The notes below the pieces were generated by a model that saw nothing but the letters and a program-made list of their open reading frames with translations, had not been told where the DNA came from and did no database searches. Position numbers and translations under genes: made by a program. Source: Variovorax guangxiensis (GTDB lineage: Bacteria > Pseudomonadota > Gammaproteobacteria > Burkholderiales > Burkholderiaceae_C). Taken from it: a DNA stretch of 53,479 nt. The stretch lies in contig NZ_RXFT01000026.1 in NCBI RefSeq assembly GCF_003952165.1, positions 1-53,479 of the forward strand. The letters run 5' to 3'. Positions 1-7,412 of this stretch are shown here, in pieces; within the stretch, counting starts at the first letter, position 1, and every line of letters starts with the position of its first letter.

Positions 1-5
1 GCATT

Positions 6-716
6 GTGAAATTCAAGATTGCGGAGTTTCGCGGGGCTGTCAGCACCTTGAACTGGAGCCGTACCGATCTGCATGGTTCGACGCGTTCGGAGTGGTTGAA
101 GCAGGACGTTCGCAGCCGTTTGCAAAGGCATATCGACACGGTGGAAGCGATGCTCCCGCACGTTGCCGCACGATTCGCCCATGACATCGATCATGCGCGG
201 TCTTCGATCCAGTCGGCCGAAGAAATGATTGACCGGTGGGCAGCAGCGAAGGCGAGCGAGAACGCCGGCGCCGTGTCTGCTGACAAACCTGCAGCACCGC
301 CAGCAATGGCGAGCCTCATCGAATTTTTCGGCGAACCGATCCACACCGTCACTCGCGCAGATCTGCTGGAAATGGGCGACCTGGTGGACGTGTCCACTAC
401 TGCCAAGGAAGCCGGTTTCAAGATTCCCGTGGCGCTCACGCGTGCGGTATGGGCGGATTGCGTCGAGTGGTCCCCGACGGATACGCACCGCACGGGCGCG
501 GCGCAGGATGAGGCCGGCCGGCTTTGGGATGTCCTGTGCATCGCGATGTTCGCGGCACGCCAAAACAAGAACACAGGTCTTCTGACGTACCAGCTTCGCC
601 GAGTGGCCCGCGACGGCCAGGGCCTCACGCCCCAACTCGTCGACCTGAAGATGGTTTGCAGCGGAGGCGATGACGGCGAGCCCGTCATCACGATTCTTCA
701 ACCCTCGGAAGACTGA
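6..716 (+). CDS. DUF6573-like protein, start uncertain
   Basis: A 236-residue protein of unknown function. Residues 110-160 contain a stretch of the form EPIHTVTRADLLEMGDLVDV, followed by PVALTRAVWADCVEW, which resembles the plasmid- and phage-borne DUF6573 family (recognised from memory, not searched). The N-terminal 90 residues look helical. The first usable start is a GTG five bases from the window edge with no visible ribosome site, and the frame stays open to the edge. The real start may therefore lie outside the window, or across the junction if the molecule is circular. It lies in the inferred leading region of conjugative transfer. Confidence 0.6.
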   Translation: MKFKIAEFRGAVSTLNWSRTDLHGSTRSEWLKQDVRSRLQRHIDTVEAMLPHVAARFAHDIDHARSSIQSAEEMIDRWAAAKASENAGAVSADKPAAPPAMASLIEFFGEPIHTVTRADLLEMGDLVDVSTTAKEAGFKIPVALTRAVWADCVEWSPTDTHRTGAAQDEAGRLWDVLCIAMFAARQNKNTGLLTYQLRRVARDGQGLTPQLVDLKMVCSGGDDGEPVITILQPSED

Positions 717-795
717 GCCCACAAAGCGAAGCCCGGCCGCTGCGCTAACAGCGGCTGGGCCTCTAACCACACGCGCGCAGGGAGGAAACGCGAAC

Positions 796-1689
796 ATGGC
801 TAAGGCGAATCTTATCGGGCCGGGTGCCCACAAAAAGGAATTGACATCGCTTCTGCGCGACAACGCACGGAGACATCGTTTGTCGACGGTCTTCAGCGAC
901 TTCGTAGAGCTGGGAGCACTGGCCGTGAGCAACAAGGTCGACAAGCTCCAGTACGACAAGCGCGAGGCGCGGTATCTCGAAATCGTCGGACGCTACGAAC
1001 GTGAGGAAGTCGAGCGCTTCCCGATCATGTTCGGACTGTTGGCCGACTGGCTCGCTTGCGGGTTCTCCGACTGCCTCGGTGACTTGTTCATGTCGCTGGA
1101 GCTGGGTGACAACTTCAAGGGCCAGTTCTTCACGCCCTACTCTGTCTCTTCGCTCATGGCCGCGTTGACCATTGGCGATGCGACAAGCGAGGTCGAACGG
1201 AAGGGATTCATCACCTTTAACGAGCCCGCATGCGGCTCTGCCGGGATGCTGATCGCGTGTGCTGAAGCGCTCACCGCGCAGCAGCTCGACCACACGCGGC
1301 ACATGCACGCAATCGCGATCGATATCGACGCGACAGCCGTGCATATGGCCTACCTTCAACTGTCGTTACTCGGGGTGCCCGCGATCGTGATCCACGGCAA
1401 CGCTTTGACGTTGAAGGAGTACGGGCACTGGGTCACGCCGATGCACGTTCTCGGCGGGTGGGACTGCCGCCTGCGCCGCGCTGAAGCGCTGCGCCAGGCT
1501 GTCGAGCTGCTTAGCGCAGCCGAGCCGGCCCCGGTGCACATCGAGCCTGAGCTGGCCGCCACGGACCCGTCAGCCGACGAAGAACCAGAGCCACACCACG
1601 CCGGGGCATCGGCGACAGCCGATGCAATGGCCAATGCAACCCGTGAAATCGTCGCTCAGCGCGCCGAGCAACTGGGGCTGTTCTCATGA
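796..1689 (+). CDS. N6-DNA-methylase-like protein lacking the catalytic motif
   Basis: A 297-residue protein with the HsdM/N6-methylase fold signature. A GQFFTPYSVSSLMA segment is followed by the SAM-binding motif I (NEPACGSAGMLIA) and an AIDIDATAVHMAYLQLSLLG stretch. The catalytic motif IV (N/D-P-P-Y/F) normally found after these is absent: the protein runs on into HGNALTLKEYGHW and a low-complexity acidic C-terminus. I chose ATG 796 because GGAGGAAAC sits just upstream, although the frame is open back to 670. It could be a SAM-binding pseudo-methylase, perhaps anti-restriction given its leading-region position (inference). Confidence 0.75.
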   Translation: MAKANLIGPGAHKKELTSLLRDNARRHRLSTVFSDFVELGALAVSNKVDKLQYDKREARYLEIVGRYEREEVERFPIMFGLLADWLACGFSDCLGDLFMSLELGDNFKGQFFTPYSVSSLMAALTIGDATSEVERKGFITFNEPACGSAGMLIACAEALTAQQLDHTRHMHAIAIDIDATAVHMAYLQLSLLGVPAIVIHGNALTLKEYGHWVTPMHVLGGWDCRLRRAEALRQAVELLSAAEPAPVHIEPELAATDPSADEEPEPHHAGASATADAMANATREIVAQRAEQLGLFS

Positions 1690-1724
1690 GCAGCATTTTT
1701 CACCGTCACTACAGGAGAGAACGT

Positions 1725-2024
1725 ATGGAACAAAAGCAAAACGCGACACCGCTCACGGTGCGCTACATCGGCGACGTGCCTGCGACATTGCGCAGCTGGT
1801 GCGACGCACACGCGCACCAGGTCGTCGAAGTCGATGCCGGCTATGGCTATTCGACAGACAGAGACGGCGGTTTCGCTTACGACGTGCTGCTGCGGCCCGG
1901 CTGGTCCATGAGCGATGACGCTTGCCATACGCTGATCGAACCGACTGTGAAGGCGATGCTGGCCCAGCTCCGCAGCATCGCGCCTTGCGATTGCGATTCC
2001 TGCAAGGCGGAAAAAAGCCGCTAG
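1725..2024 (+). CDS. hypothetical protein, 99 residues
   Basis: I do not recognise the family. The protein begins MEQKQNATPLTVRYIGD and ends with a CDCDSCKAEK cluster whose three cysteines could bind a metal. ATG 1725 is preferred because AGGAGAG lies 6-7 bases upstream. An alternative ATG at 1686 overlaps the stop of the methylase-like gene (ATGA) and would add 13 residues. It is probably co-transcribed with the gene before it. Confidence 0.6.
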   Translation: MEQKQNATPLTVRYIGDVPATLRSWCDAHAHQVVEVDAGYGYSTDRDGGFAYDVLLRPGWSMSDDACHTLIEPTVKAMLAQLRSIAPCDCDSCKAEKSR

Positions 2025-2038
2025 CACGCTCTGCGCGA

Positions 2039-2066
2039 CCCTGCCAAAACATCCGTTTTGGCAGGG
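2039..2066. terminator. perfect 12-bp hairpin after the 1725-2024 gene
   Basis: CCCTGCCAAAAC and GTTTTGGCAGGG form a perfect 12-bp stem with a 4-base loop, 15 bases after a stop codon. No T-run follows on either strand, so it could be a factor-dependent terminator, an RNA stabiliser or a protein-binding palindrome. Confidence 0.5.
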
Positions 2067-2100
2067 TTCGCGTGTACCATCGCGCCGAGGCGCCGTACAA

Positions 2101-2132
2101 AGAAAAACGCCCCGGGGGGTAAAGCCGGGGCG
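2101..2132 (-). terminator. GC hairpin with A-run on its left
   Basis: CGCCCCGG (2108-2115) pairs with CCGGGGCG (2125-2132). The A-run at 2103-2107 gives a T-run when read on the reverse strand, so it looks like an intrinsic terminator in that direction. No reverse-strand gene ends here, so it may insulate the nuclease gene from antisense transcription. Confidence 0.4.
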
Positions 2133-2167
2133 TCGTCACAAAATCGATACTTACGGGACTCTCATTC

Positions 2168-2746
2168 ATGACGCGGAAGCATCTTACTTCAATCGGCCTG
2201 GCTCTCGCCGTGGCCTTCGCCTCAGCCCATGCGCCCGCTGCGCAGCGCGTTCCACTCACCGGCGCGACGGTCGATGTCTACTTCGCTCCCCAGGACGAAA
2301 TCGGTCCCCCCGTCGCGGACCTGATCCGCAGCGCGAAGCGTCGCGTTTGGGTTGCCGGGTACTACTTCACGCATGCCGAGGTCGGCAAGGCGCTTCGCGA
2401 AGCGAAGGGACGTGGTATCGACGTGCGCGTGGTCCTCGATTCCTCGCAGTTCCGTGACGCCCAATACAGCGGCGCCACTTACCTGCTCAATGCCGGCGTG
2501 CCAGTCTGGATGAATGACCGCCACGCGGTCATGCATCACAAGTTCATTGTGGTCGACGACGACCGCACCGCCTTCGGCAGCGCGAACTTCACGAAGGCCG
2601 CCATGGGCGGCCGGAAGGTCGACCCGGCGAAATCGAATGCCGAGAACTTCAATATCTTCTTCGGCGTGCCTGCCCTGACCAAGCAGTACGCCGACGAATT
2701 TGGCCGCCTTGCGGCCGAGTCAGTTTTGCAACGCGACAGGAGCTGA
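2168..2746 (+). CDS. nuc: secreted PLD-family endonuclease (Nuc-like)
   Basis: A 192-residue protein with an N-terminal signal peptide (about residues 1-25, ending HAPAAQ). It has a single HKD catalytic motif: H123-x-K125 with D130 and then GSAN at 137-140. One HKD per chain is typical of the small phospholipase-D-superfamily nucleases, such as plasmid pKM101 Nuc, which act as dimers in the periplasm. Its 3' end lies directly upstream of repA, whose ribosome site overlaps its last codons. It lies in the inferred leading region. Family assignment is firm; the biological role is not known from sequence. Confidence 0.85.
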   Translation: MTRKHLTSIGLALAVAFASAHAPAAQRVPLTGATVDVYFAPQDEIGPPVADLIRSAKRRVWVAGYYFTHAEVGKALREAKGRGIDVRVVLDSSQFRDAQYSGATYLLNAGVPVWMNDRHAVMHHKFIVVDDDRTAFGSANFTKAAMGGRKVDPAKSNAENFNIFFGVPALTKQYADEFGRLAAESVLQRDRS

Positions 2747-2750
2747 TGCA

Positions 2751-3878
2751 ATGGCAATGGACAAATCCTCTTTCGACGAAATCGCATTCCGCGATCAACT
2801 GATCGCGGGCGGCATCGAGCCTTTGAGTGCAAGCAAGACGGCACGAAAGACGGCCGAGGCCCGCGGCCTGACGCCCGCCGTGCCTGCGGCCAAAAAACGC
2901 GCCGTGGCCAAGGCCAAGGCACTGGAAGGCGATCTGTTTGCCGAACAGATCGCAGCGCCGGAGGTCTTGCCGGCGTTGCTCCCCGCAACGCCCAAACCGG
3001 TGCGCCTGCTCGATGAGCGGATCATCAAGACCGGCGCCGCGATCGCTGCCGCCCCGCCCCGTGGCGAGGAAATGCAGTTCATGCACGCGATCATGTGCCA
3101 GGTCGGCTTGCCCCGATCGAAGGTCGAGGGTACGGAATTCGAGCGCAAGTGCGGCGGCGCCGCACTGAGCATCGGCGCCGGCAAGCTCTGGGACGGAGAG
3201 AAGTTCGTGCAGCAGCCGATCCCCTACGGGACGCTGCCGCGCCTCATGCTCGCGTGGATGAACACCTATGCCGTGCGTGAAAGCACTCCGCAGATCCCCG
3301 TCGGCGACAGCGCCAGCCAGTTCCTTCGCATGCTTGGCAAGGACACCAGCGGCGGGAAGAAAGGCACATTCACGATGTTCCGCAAGCAGGTACAGGCGCT
3401 ATCCGCCTGCCGCATGACGCTGGGTTTCAATGCTGATGGCAAGGCCTACACGTACGAGGGCAAGCCCATCAAGCAATTCGAGGCTTGGCTACAGGCGACA
3501 GACGAACAGCGGCCCTTGTGGCCCGGTGTCGTGACGTTCTCGGACGATTACTACACGACGCTGAAGAAGCACGCCGTCCCGATCGACGTTCGCGCCTTCG
3601 CGACGCTCAAGGGCTCTGCCCTTTCGATGGACATCTACACCTTCCTCGCGGATCGGCTGCACCGCATTACGGGCCGCCCGGTGATGCTGTATTGGGCCAA
3701 CCTTCGAGAGCAGTTCGGCCAGGAGTATCAAGGGCTCAATGCCGACAAGGACTTCAAGAAGAAGTTCTTGCGCGCGTTGCGCGACGTGCAGGCTGTGTAC
3801 CCCTTTGCCAAAGTCAAACAGGTCACTGGCGGCCTTCTGCTCATGGCCTCGCCCCCGCCAATCCCCTACAAGCCCTGA
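2751..3878 (+). CDS. repA: plasmid replication initiator RepA
   Basis: A 375-residue protein matching the RepA_C family of plasmid initiators, with the typical run VGLPRSKVEGTEFERKCGG, then IPYGTLPRLMLAWMNTYAV and a DSASQFLRMLGKDTSGGKKG segment. A lysine/alanine-rich linker fills residues 20-70. ATG 2751 is chosen because AGGAG lies 8 bases upstream, overlapping the end of nuc. It presumably binds the iterons at 4022-4298 just downstream and opens the origin. An intrinsic terminator follows at 3923. Confidence 0.9.
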   Translation: MAMDKSSFDEIAFRDQLIAGGIEPLSASKTARKTAEARGLTPAVPAAKKRAVAKAKALEGDLFAEQIAAPEVLPALLPATPKPVRLLDERIIKTGAAIAAAPPRGEEMQFMHAIMCQVGLPRSKVEGTEFERKCGGAALSIGAGKLWDGEKFVQQPIPYGTLPRLMLAWMNTYAVRESTPQIPVGDSASQFLRMLGKDTSGGKKGTFTMFRKQVQALSACRMTLGFNADGKAYTYEGKPIKQFEAWLQATDEQRPLWPGVVTFSDDYYTTLKKHAVPIDVRAFATLKGSALSMDIYTFLADRLHRITGRPVMLYWANLREQFGQEYQGLNADKDFKKKFLRALRDVQAVYPFAKVKQVTGGLLLMASPPPIPYKP

Positions 3879-3922
3879 CGGCCGTAGCGGATCAATTCTC
3901 CCTGCGGCTCACGCCGCTTCAT

Positions 3923-3947
3923 GCCCCGCCTCGTGCGGGGCTTTTTT
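3923..3947 (+). terminator. intrinsic terminator of repA
   Basis: GCCCCGC (3923-3929) pairs with GCGGGGC (3935-3941) across a 5-base loop and is followed by TTTTTT. It lies 45 bases after the repA stop and is a textbook rho-independent terminator. Confidence 0.9.
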
Positions 3948-3957
3948 GTGGCCACCA

Positions 3958-4381
3958 CCATGAAAATATCGCACTTTTTGCGCTTCATGAGCGTGAAATG
4001 CGTGAATTTCATGTTATGCGTGCGCGGAATCGGCCCCCCCTATCGCGGTGCTGCTGGTGCATGGCCAGCCTATCCAGGCCGTCGCGTAATGAATGCGAAG
4101 GCATGCATCCCCGCACCAGACCTCAGACGGAGCGCACGCGGTATCGGACCCCCCCGCCCAGCCTGTGGACAGTGAAGTTATCCACGCGGTATCGGACCCC
4201 CCAACCCTCGCAGGATCGGCCCCCATTGCCACGCGGTATCGGCCTCCCCAACCCTCGCGGAATCGGGCCCCTTAGCCCGCGCGGTATTGGCCCTCCCCTA
4301 AACCTGTAAGGTTGCCTTTAAGGTTCCCATATTCTTTTCCTTTACTTTTACCGGTAATTGAGGGCCGCGCCCGGTGGATAA
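3958..4381. other. oriV: oriV: iteron-type replication origin
   Basis: The region directly downstream of repA combines iterons (4022-4298), a DnaA box TTATCCACG at 4178-4186 touching the third iteron, a second box on the reverse strand at 4373-4381 (GGTGGATAA), and AT-rich stretches at 3958-4020 and 4305-4365 that could be melting sites. The arrangement is that of RepA/DnaA-dependent theta origins. The short ATGCGT repeats at 3998 and 4016 are unexplained. Confidence 0.85.
4022..4298 (+). repeat. iterons, seven copies of a ~19-bp direct repeat
   Basis: Copies of roughly NCGCGGNATCGGNCCCC start at 4022, 4136, 4184, 4208, 4231, 4255 and 4279. The last five are 23-24 bp apart, about two helical turns; copies 2 and 3 are exactly two such steps apart; the first is isolated. 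These are the likely RepA binding sites and incompatibility determinants. An eighth, orphan copy lies at 19510. Confidence 0.9.
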
Positions 4382-4421
4382 GTTCGCCGACGAGTTCGGC
4401 CGCGGGGGGAAAGAATTCGCG

Positions 4422-4718
4422 TGGCCCTTCGGGCCATGAAATGGCCTGCTGCGCAGCTCCTTCGGAGCTGACTTGCATGCAACAGCCACGAAGGGGCTTC
4501 GCCCCATTAAATGACCCCGCCTTGCGGGGTTGCCCTGGCCCCCAACAGCCGGCTGTAGGCTTCGCCTCAGCCACAGACAAAAAACCGTCCAGGGCATGCG
4601 AGGACCGCGCGCGAGGGCATGTGTTCGGCGGGATACGGAGTTCGATCCGCTTAAGCGGATCGAAGCCCTACCGGGCCGGCTCCTACCGCCTCACCCGACA
4701 GTCCCCCGGACTGTCGGG
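4422..4718. repeat. array of short palindromes in non-coding DNA
   Basis: Non-coding DNA beside oriV holds hairpins at 4422-4436 (TGGCCC-TTC-GGGCCA), 4454-4470 (CAGCTCC-TTC-GGAGCTG), 4473-4482, 4493-4505 (GGGGC-TTC-GCCCC), 4514-4530, 4545-4556 and 4558-4566. There is a perfect 20-bp palindrome at 4641-4660 centred on CTTAAG, and an 11-bp stem at 4694-4718. Open frames across here have no family match and I did not call them. The remaining 4719-5021 shows nothing clear. Confidence 0.75.
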
Positions 4719-5021
4719 CTACGCACCTGCATGCCCTCGAAGATCCTCTGTGCCTTGCCACGGCCGCAGGTTGTTCTTCAGAGAAGGGGGTTCCCAGGTC
4801 CGGGGGAATAAGGGCCGCCATGGGGGCGCAAAGGCCGCTGGAGGCGTTTTCTGGAAAAGAACAGGGCTACCCACGTCCTGGAGCCCGAGGGCCTTAAACG
4901 GCCTGTGTTGACTTGCCGCCCCGCCCTGCGGGTCTTCGCCGTGGAAGACCCGCTTTGCAGGAAGGGGCATTGAGACAGGTACCGCATCGCCAGAGGCGGC
5001 GATGCTGCGCTTGGTCGGGCG

Positions 5022-5249
5022 CTACTTAGCGAGGTTGACGAGGCCGGCCTTGATGCGGAAAAGCTCCCACAACCCCGCGTGCATACGCCGGTCGCCAGCT
5101 TCCCACTGTTGCCAGGTTCGCAGCGAGCTGTGAATGAGCGTTGCAGCCTGTGTTTGTGTCAGGCCGGTTGCTTCGCGCGCCGTGCAAATGTCGGCCGGCG
5201 TTGGATTTGACGAAGGCCCTTTCGGGCCTCGGTTTGGGTGGTTGGGCAT
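5022..5249 (-). CDS. small XRE-like helix-turn-helix regulator
   Basis: A 75-residue protein with a helix-turn-helix of the form TGLTQTQAATLIHSSLRTWQ-QWEAGDRRMHAGLWELFRI, typical of XRE/Cro-type regulators that cover little more than the DNA-binding domain. ATG 5249 overlaps the stop of the preceding gene (TGATG), with GGAAGGG four bases upstream. A GTG at 5252 is an alternative. It is the last of three overlapping reverse-strand genes and may regulate their promoter or the divergent ssb operon (inference). Confidence 0.75.
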   Translation of the reverse strand: MPNHPNRGPKGPSSNPTPADICTAREATGLTQTQAATLIHSSLRTWQQWEAGDRRMHAGLWELFRIKAGLVNLAK

Positions 5250-5470
5250 CACACCCTTCCCGAGTTGCCGACATGGCGCATGCCACCATGACGGACGCGA
5301 GCCCTGAATTGTTCTCTGGCCTCGTTTTCGAGGGTGGCCTGGATGGCGTCTCTGATGACGCGCGCATCGGCCGCAGATAGGCCGTACTTATGCGCTGTAT
5401 CGAATGCTGCGTCGGCCGAACCTACGCGGCGTGCAAGCGCGAGCGCTTCCGCCTGGTGCTGTGCGGTCAT
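5249..5470 (-). CDS. hypothetical protein, 73 residues
   Basis: Unrecognised small protein starting MTAQHQAEALALARRVGS and rich in Ala and Arg, probably helical. ATG 5470 overlaps the stop of the upstream gene by four bases (ATGA), with a GGGAG ribosome site. Its own stop overlaps the next start (TGATG). This coupling is the main evidence that it is real. Confidence 0.6.
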   Translation of the reverse strand: MTAQHQAEALALARRVGSADAAFDTAHKYGLSAADARVIRDAIQATLENEAREQFRARVRHGGMRHVGNSGRV

Positions 5471-5649
5471 ACGGCACTCCCTTCGGCAATCTGAGCGGCC
5501 GTGTCGACGGCAGTATTGCGCAGCAGCCAGCACGATTCGAGGATCGCGCCCTGCCCTTCGACGATGGCCTGTGCGTCGCTGTTATCGCACTCGCACAGCT
5601 CGGCCACGGCATCGGTGACATCCCGCTCCCATTCAAGGCGAAGTGACAT
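5467..5649 (-). CDS. hypothetical protein, 60 residues
   Basis: Small acidic protein (MSLRLEWERDVTDAVAELCE...) of unknown function, first of three translationally coupled genes on the reverse strand. ATG 5649 has GGAG seven bases upstream. Its stop overlaps the next start (ATGA). It is divergent from the ssb operon across the promoter region at 5700-5840. Confidence 0.55.
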   Translation of the reverse strand: MSLRLEWERDVTDAVAELCECDNSDAQAIVEGQGAILESCWLLRNTAVDTAAQIAEGSAV

Positions 5650-5749
5650 CTTCAATCTCCAGCCCCTGAGTCCCGAGGCGCGGTGGACACAAAGGCTGCA
5701 TCCATGCCTGTAAGTATACGCTCATCGAGCGCATTTGTCTCCCAATATC

Positions 5750-5790
5750 GTGTTATTTGTTGTGTTATTTTTGTGTTATCGTGTTATAAT
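5750..5790 (+). promoter_or_regulatory. ssb/par operon promoter with four GTGTTAT repeats
   Basis: GTGTTAT occurs at 5750, 5762, 5773 and 5781. The last copy runs into a perfect -10 box TATAAT (5785-5790), with TTGTGT at 5760-5765 as a possible -35 and a long 19-bp spacer. The repeats overlap the core promoter, so they probably bind a repressor or partition protein. Confidence 0.6.
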
Positions 5791-5841
5791 TTCCCCGTCA
5801 GATCCTCTGACACTTCATCAATCAAGCACAGGGAATTCATC

Positions 5842-6207
5842 ATGAACAAAGGTAGTTTTGTCGGCCGCATTGCTAAGGCTCCGGTCTATCGTGATGGTGG
5901 TCGTACGCCGGTTTGCTTCTTCACGTTGATCCGCAACGAGTACGCCGGCAAGGACGAGGCGACGGGTGATGCTCGCGAAGAGCGCAAGGTTGCGATTCCG
6001 TTCACGATCTTCGGCGCACGGGCCAAGACGATTTCGGAGTTTGCCTATGTCGGCGATCAACTCGTCGTCGAGTACCGCCTGGTCAACAATGACCGCGAGG
6101 TCCAGGGCGAGACGGAGTACGGGTACAGCTTCATCGTCGACGACTTCGAGTTCGGTGCACCTGGCGAGACGAAGCGCCAGAAGCTTTCGCAGCAGCAGCG
6201 AGGCTGA
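5842..6207 (+). CDS. ssb: single-stranded DNA-binding protein
   Basis: A 121-residue OB-fold SSB: MNKGSFVGRIAKAPVY, then the TPVCFFTLIRNEYAGK and VAIPFTIFGARAKTISEFA strands. It ends KLSQQQRG and so lacks the acidic DDDIPF-like tip that recruits partner proteins in chromosomal SSBs. Short tail-less SSBs are known from plasmids. ATG 5842 follows AGGGA; the frame is open further upstream but without homology. It heads the control/partition operon and lies early in the leading region, where it could coat incoming single strands. Confidence 0.9.
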   Translation: MNKGSFVGRIAKAPVYRDGGRTPVCFFTLIRNEYAGKDEATGDAREERKVAIPFTIFGARAKTISEFAYVGDQLVVEYRLVNNDREVQGETEYGYSFIVDDFEFGAPGETKRQKLSQQQRG

Positions 6208-6210
6208 TTG

Positions 6211-6654
6211 ATGACAGGCGATGCAGTGACCGCCACCGAGTTCGACAGGGTGAAGCTGCTGCATTGTCGTCGCTGGGAGGCTCGTTCACTGGAAGCAGTG
6301 CGGGCCTTGCTGGTCGATCAAAAGCGGCTCAAAGACGTGGCGACAGATTACGGGATGAAGCCACAAAACGTGAACACCTTGAGGCGCCGATTCCTGGCCA
6401 AGATGGAGAAGGCAAAGGCAGTGAAGCTGCCCACTTCCGAATTCATGGCGGCCGTGGCGCCGGAAGGTGTTTCTGTTCTGGAGCCGTTCGCGAGCGACAT
6501 CAAGCAGCTCGTCAATCACGGTTACTCACAAGCGCAGGTCAGTGAATTCCTTCGAGCCAACGAAGTGAATTTCACGGACAGCGAACTCAGCAATTTTTTA
6601 GGGGTATTGAATGAAAACACTGGTTCTGGCGAATCAAAAGGGCGGCGTCGGTAA
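6211..6654 (+). CDS. TrfB/KorA-like transcriptional regulator
   Basis: A 147-residue protein whose N-terminal half fits the TrfB/KorA DNA-binding family: SLEAVRALLVDQKRLKDVATDYGMKPQNVNTLRRRF, with a helix-turn-helix around residues 45-68. IncP KorA is about 100 residues, so the C-terminal 65 residues are extra. The start is ATG 6211, four bases after the ssb stop. The 3' end overlaps parA by 44 bases, as korA and incC overlap in IncP-1 plasmids. It probably represses the backbone promoters. Confidence 0.7.
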   Translation: MTGDAVTATEFDRVKLLHCRRWEARSLEAVRALLVDQKRLKDVATDYGMKPQNVNTLRRRFLAKMEKAKAVKLPTSEFMAAVAPEGVSVLEPFASDIKQLVNHGYSQAQVSEFLRANEVNFTDSELSNFLGVLNENTGSGESKGRRR

Positions 6655-7408
6655 AAGCGCCATCGGTTGCCAGTACGCGTACTACCTGGCGCAGCAAGGC
6701 CAGCGCGTTCTGTTCATCGATCTCGATCATCAAATGAACTCGTCGAAAGCGTTGGCCAAAAATAGCAAGGTCACTTCGGCCGAGCTCACGTCCAGCGCGT
6801 TGCTCGCTGGCCAGCTCGATGCGTTGCCTGACGCGCCTTTCGTGCTGGTGCCGGGTGATGACGTTCTGAGCGGCTTGGAACGTCAGCCGGGCGAACACAA
6901 CAACTACGTGAACGCGTTGAAAGCTTTTCTTGAGAAGGTCGACGGGCAGTTCGATGCTTGCATCATCGACACGAATCCGAACCCTGATATTCGCTATGCC
7001 GCGGCTCTGATCACTGGGCAGTTTCTGCTGTCGCCTATCGAGCTGAATCAGGAAGCCATCGATGGCATCGGCGGCCTGCTCAATCACAAGCGCTATGGCT
7101 ACCGGAAGATCAAGGCGGCGATCAACACGCAGCTCGACTTGATCGGCATCTTGCCCAACCTGGTCGAGCCTACGCCGTTTCAAAAAGGCAACTTCAAGCA
7201 ATTGGTGGAGCACTTCTCGCAGTTGCTCATCGTGATCGATCCCGAAAAGAAGCGCTTCGCGTTCATCCCGACCCGGACGGCCATTGCCGAGGCGCAGGCC
7301 GAAGGCGCGTACCTGGCTGACATGAAGAAAACGTCCGCTCGTGACGCTTGGCGCGAAATCAAGCCGTCTTTCGAGGCGATCGCAAAACGCATGGCTCTTG
7401 AGGTTTAA
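6611..7408 (+). CDS. parA: ParA/IncC partition ATPase
   Basis: A 265-residue ParA-family ATPase with the deviant Walker A motif KGGVGKS at residues 10-16, a Walker A' region RVLFIDLDHQMNSS and a Walker B-like CIIDTNPNP. It has no N-terminal DNA-binding extension, so it is the small type. The start inside the korA-like gene is supported by AGGGG six bases upstream and by the Walker motif beginning at residue 10. It acts with the ParB-like protein immediately downstream to segregate plasmid copies along the nucleoid. Confidence 0.92.
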   Translation: MKTLVLANQKGGVGKSAIGCQYAYYLAQQGQRVLFIDLDHQMNSSKALAKNSKVTSAELTSSALLAGQLDALPDAPFVLVPGDDVLSGLERQPGEHNNYVNALKAFLEKVDGQFDACIIDTNPNPDIRYAAALITGQFLLSPIELNQEAIDGIGGLLNHKRYGYRKIKAAINTQLDLIGILPNLVEPTPFQKGNFKQLVEHFSQLLIVIDPEKKRFAFIPTRTAIAEAQAEGAYLADMKKTSARDAWREIKPSFEAIAKRMALEV

Positions 7409-7412
7409 AGAA

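Noticed and set aside
4312..4911. 199-residue forward frame in the hairpin-rich region
   Set aside because: Runs through the palindromes, has irregular composition, no convincing ribosome site and no family resemblance.
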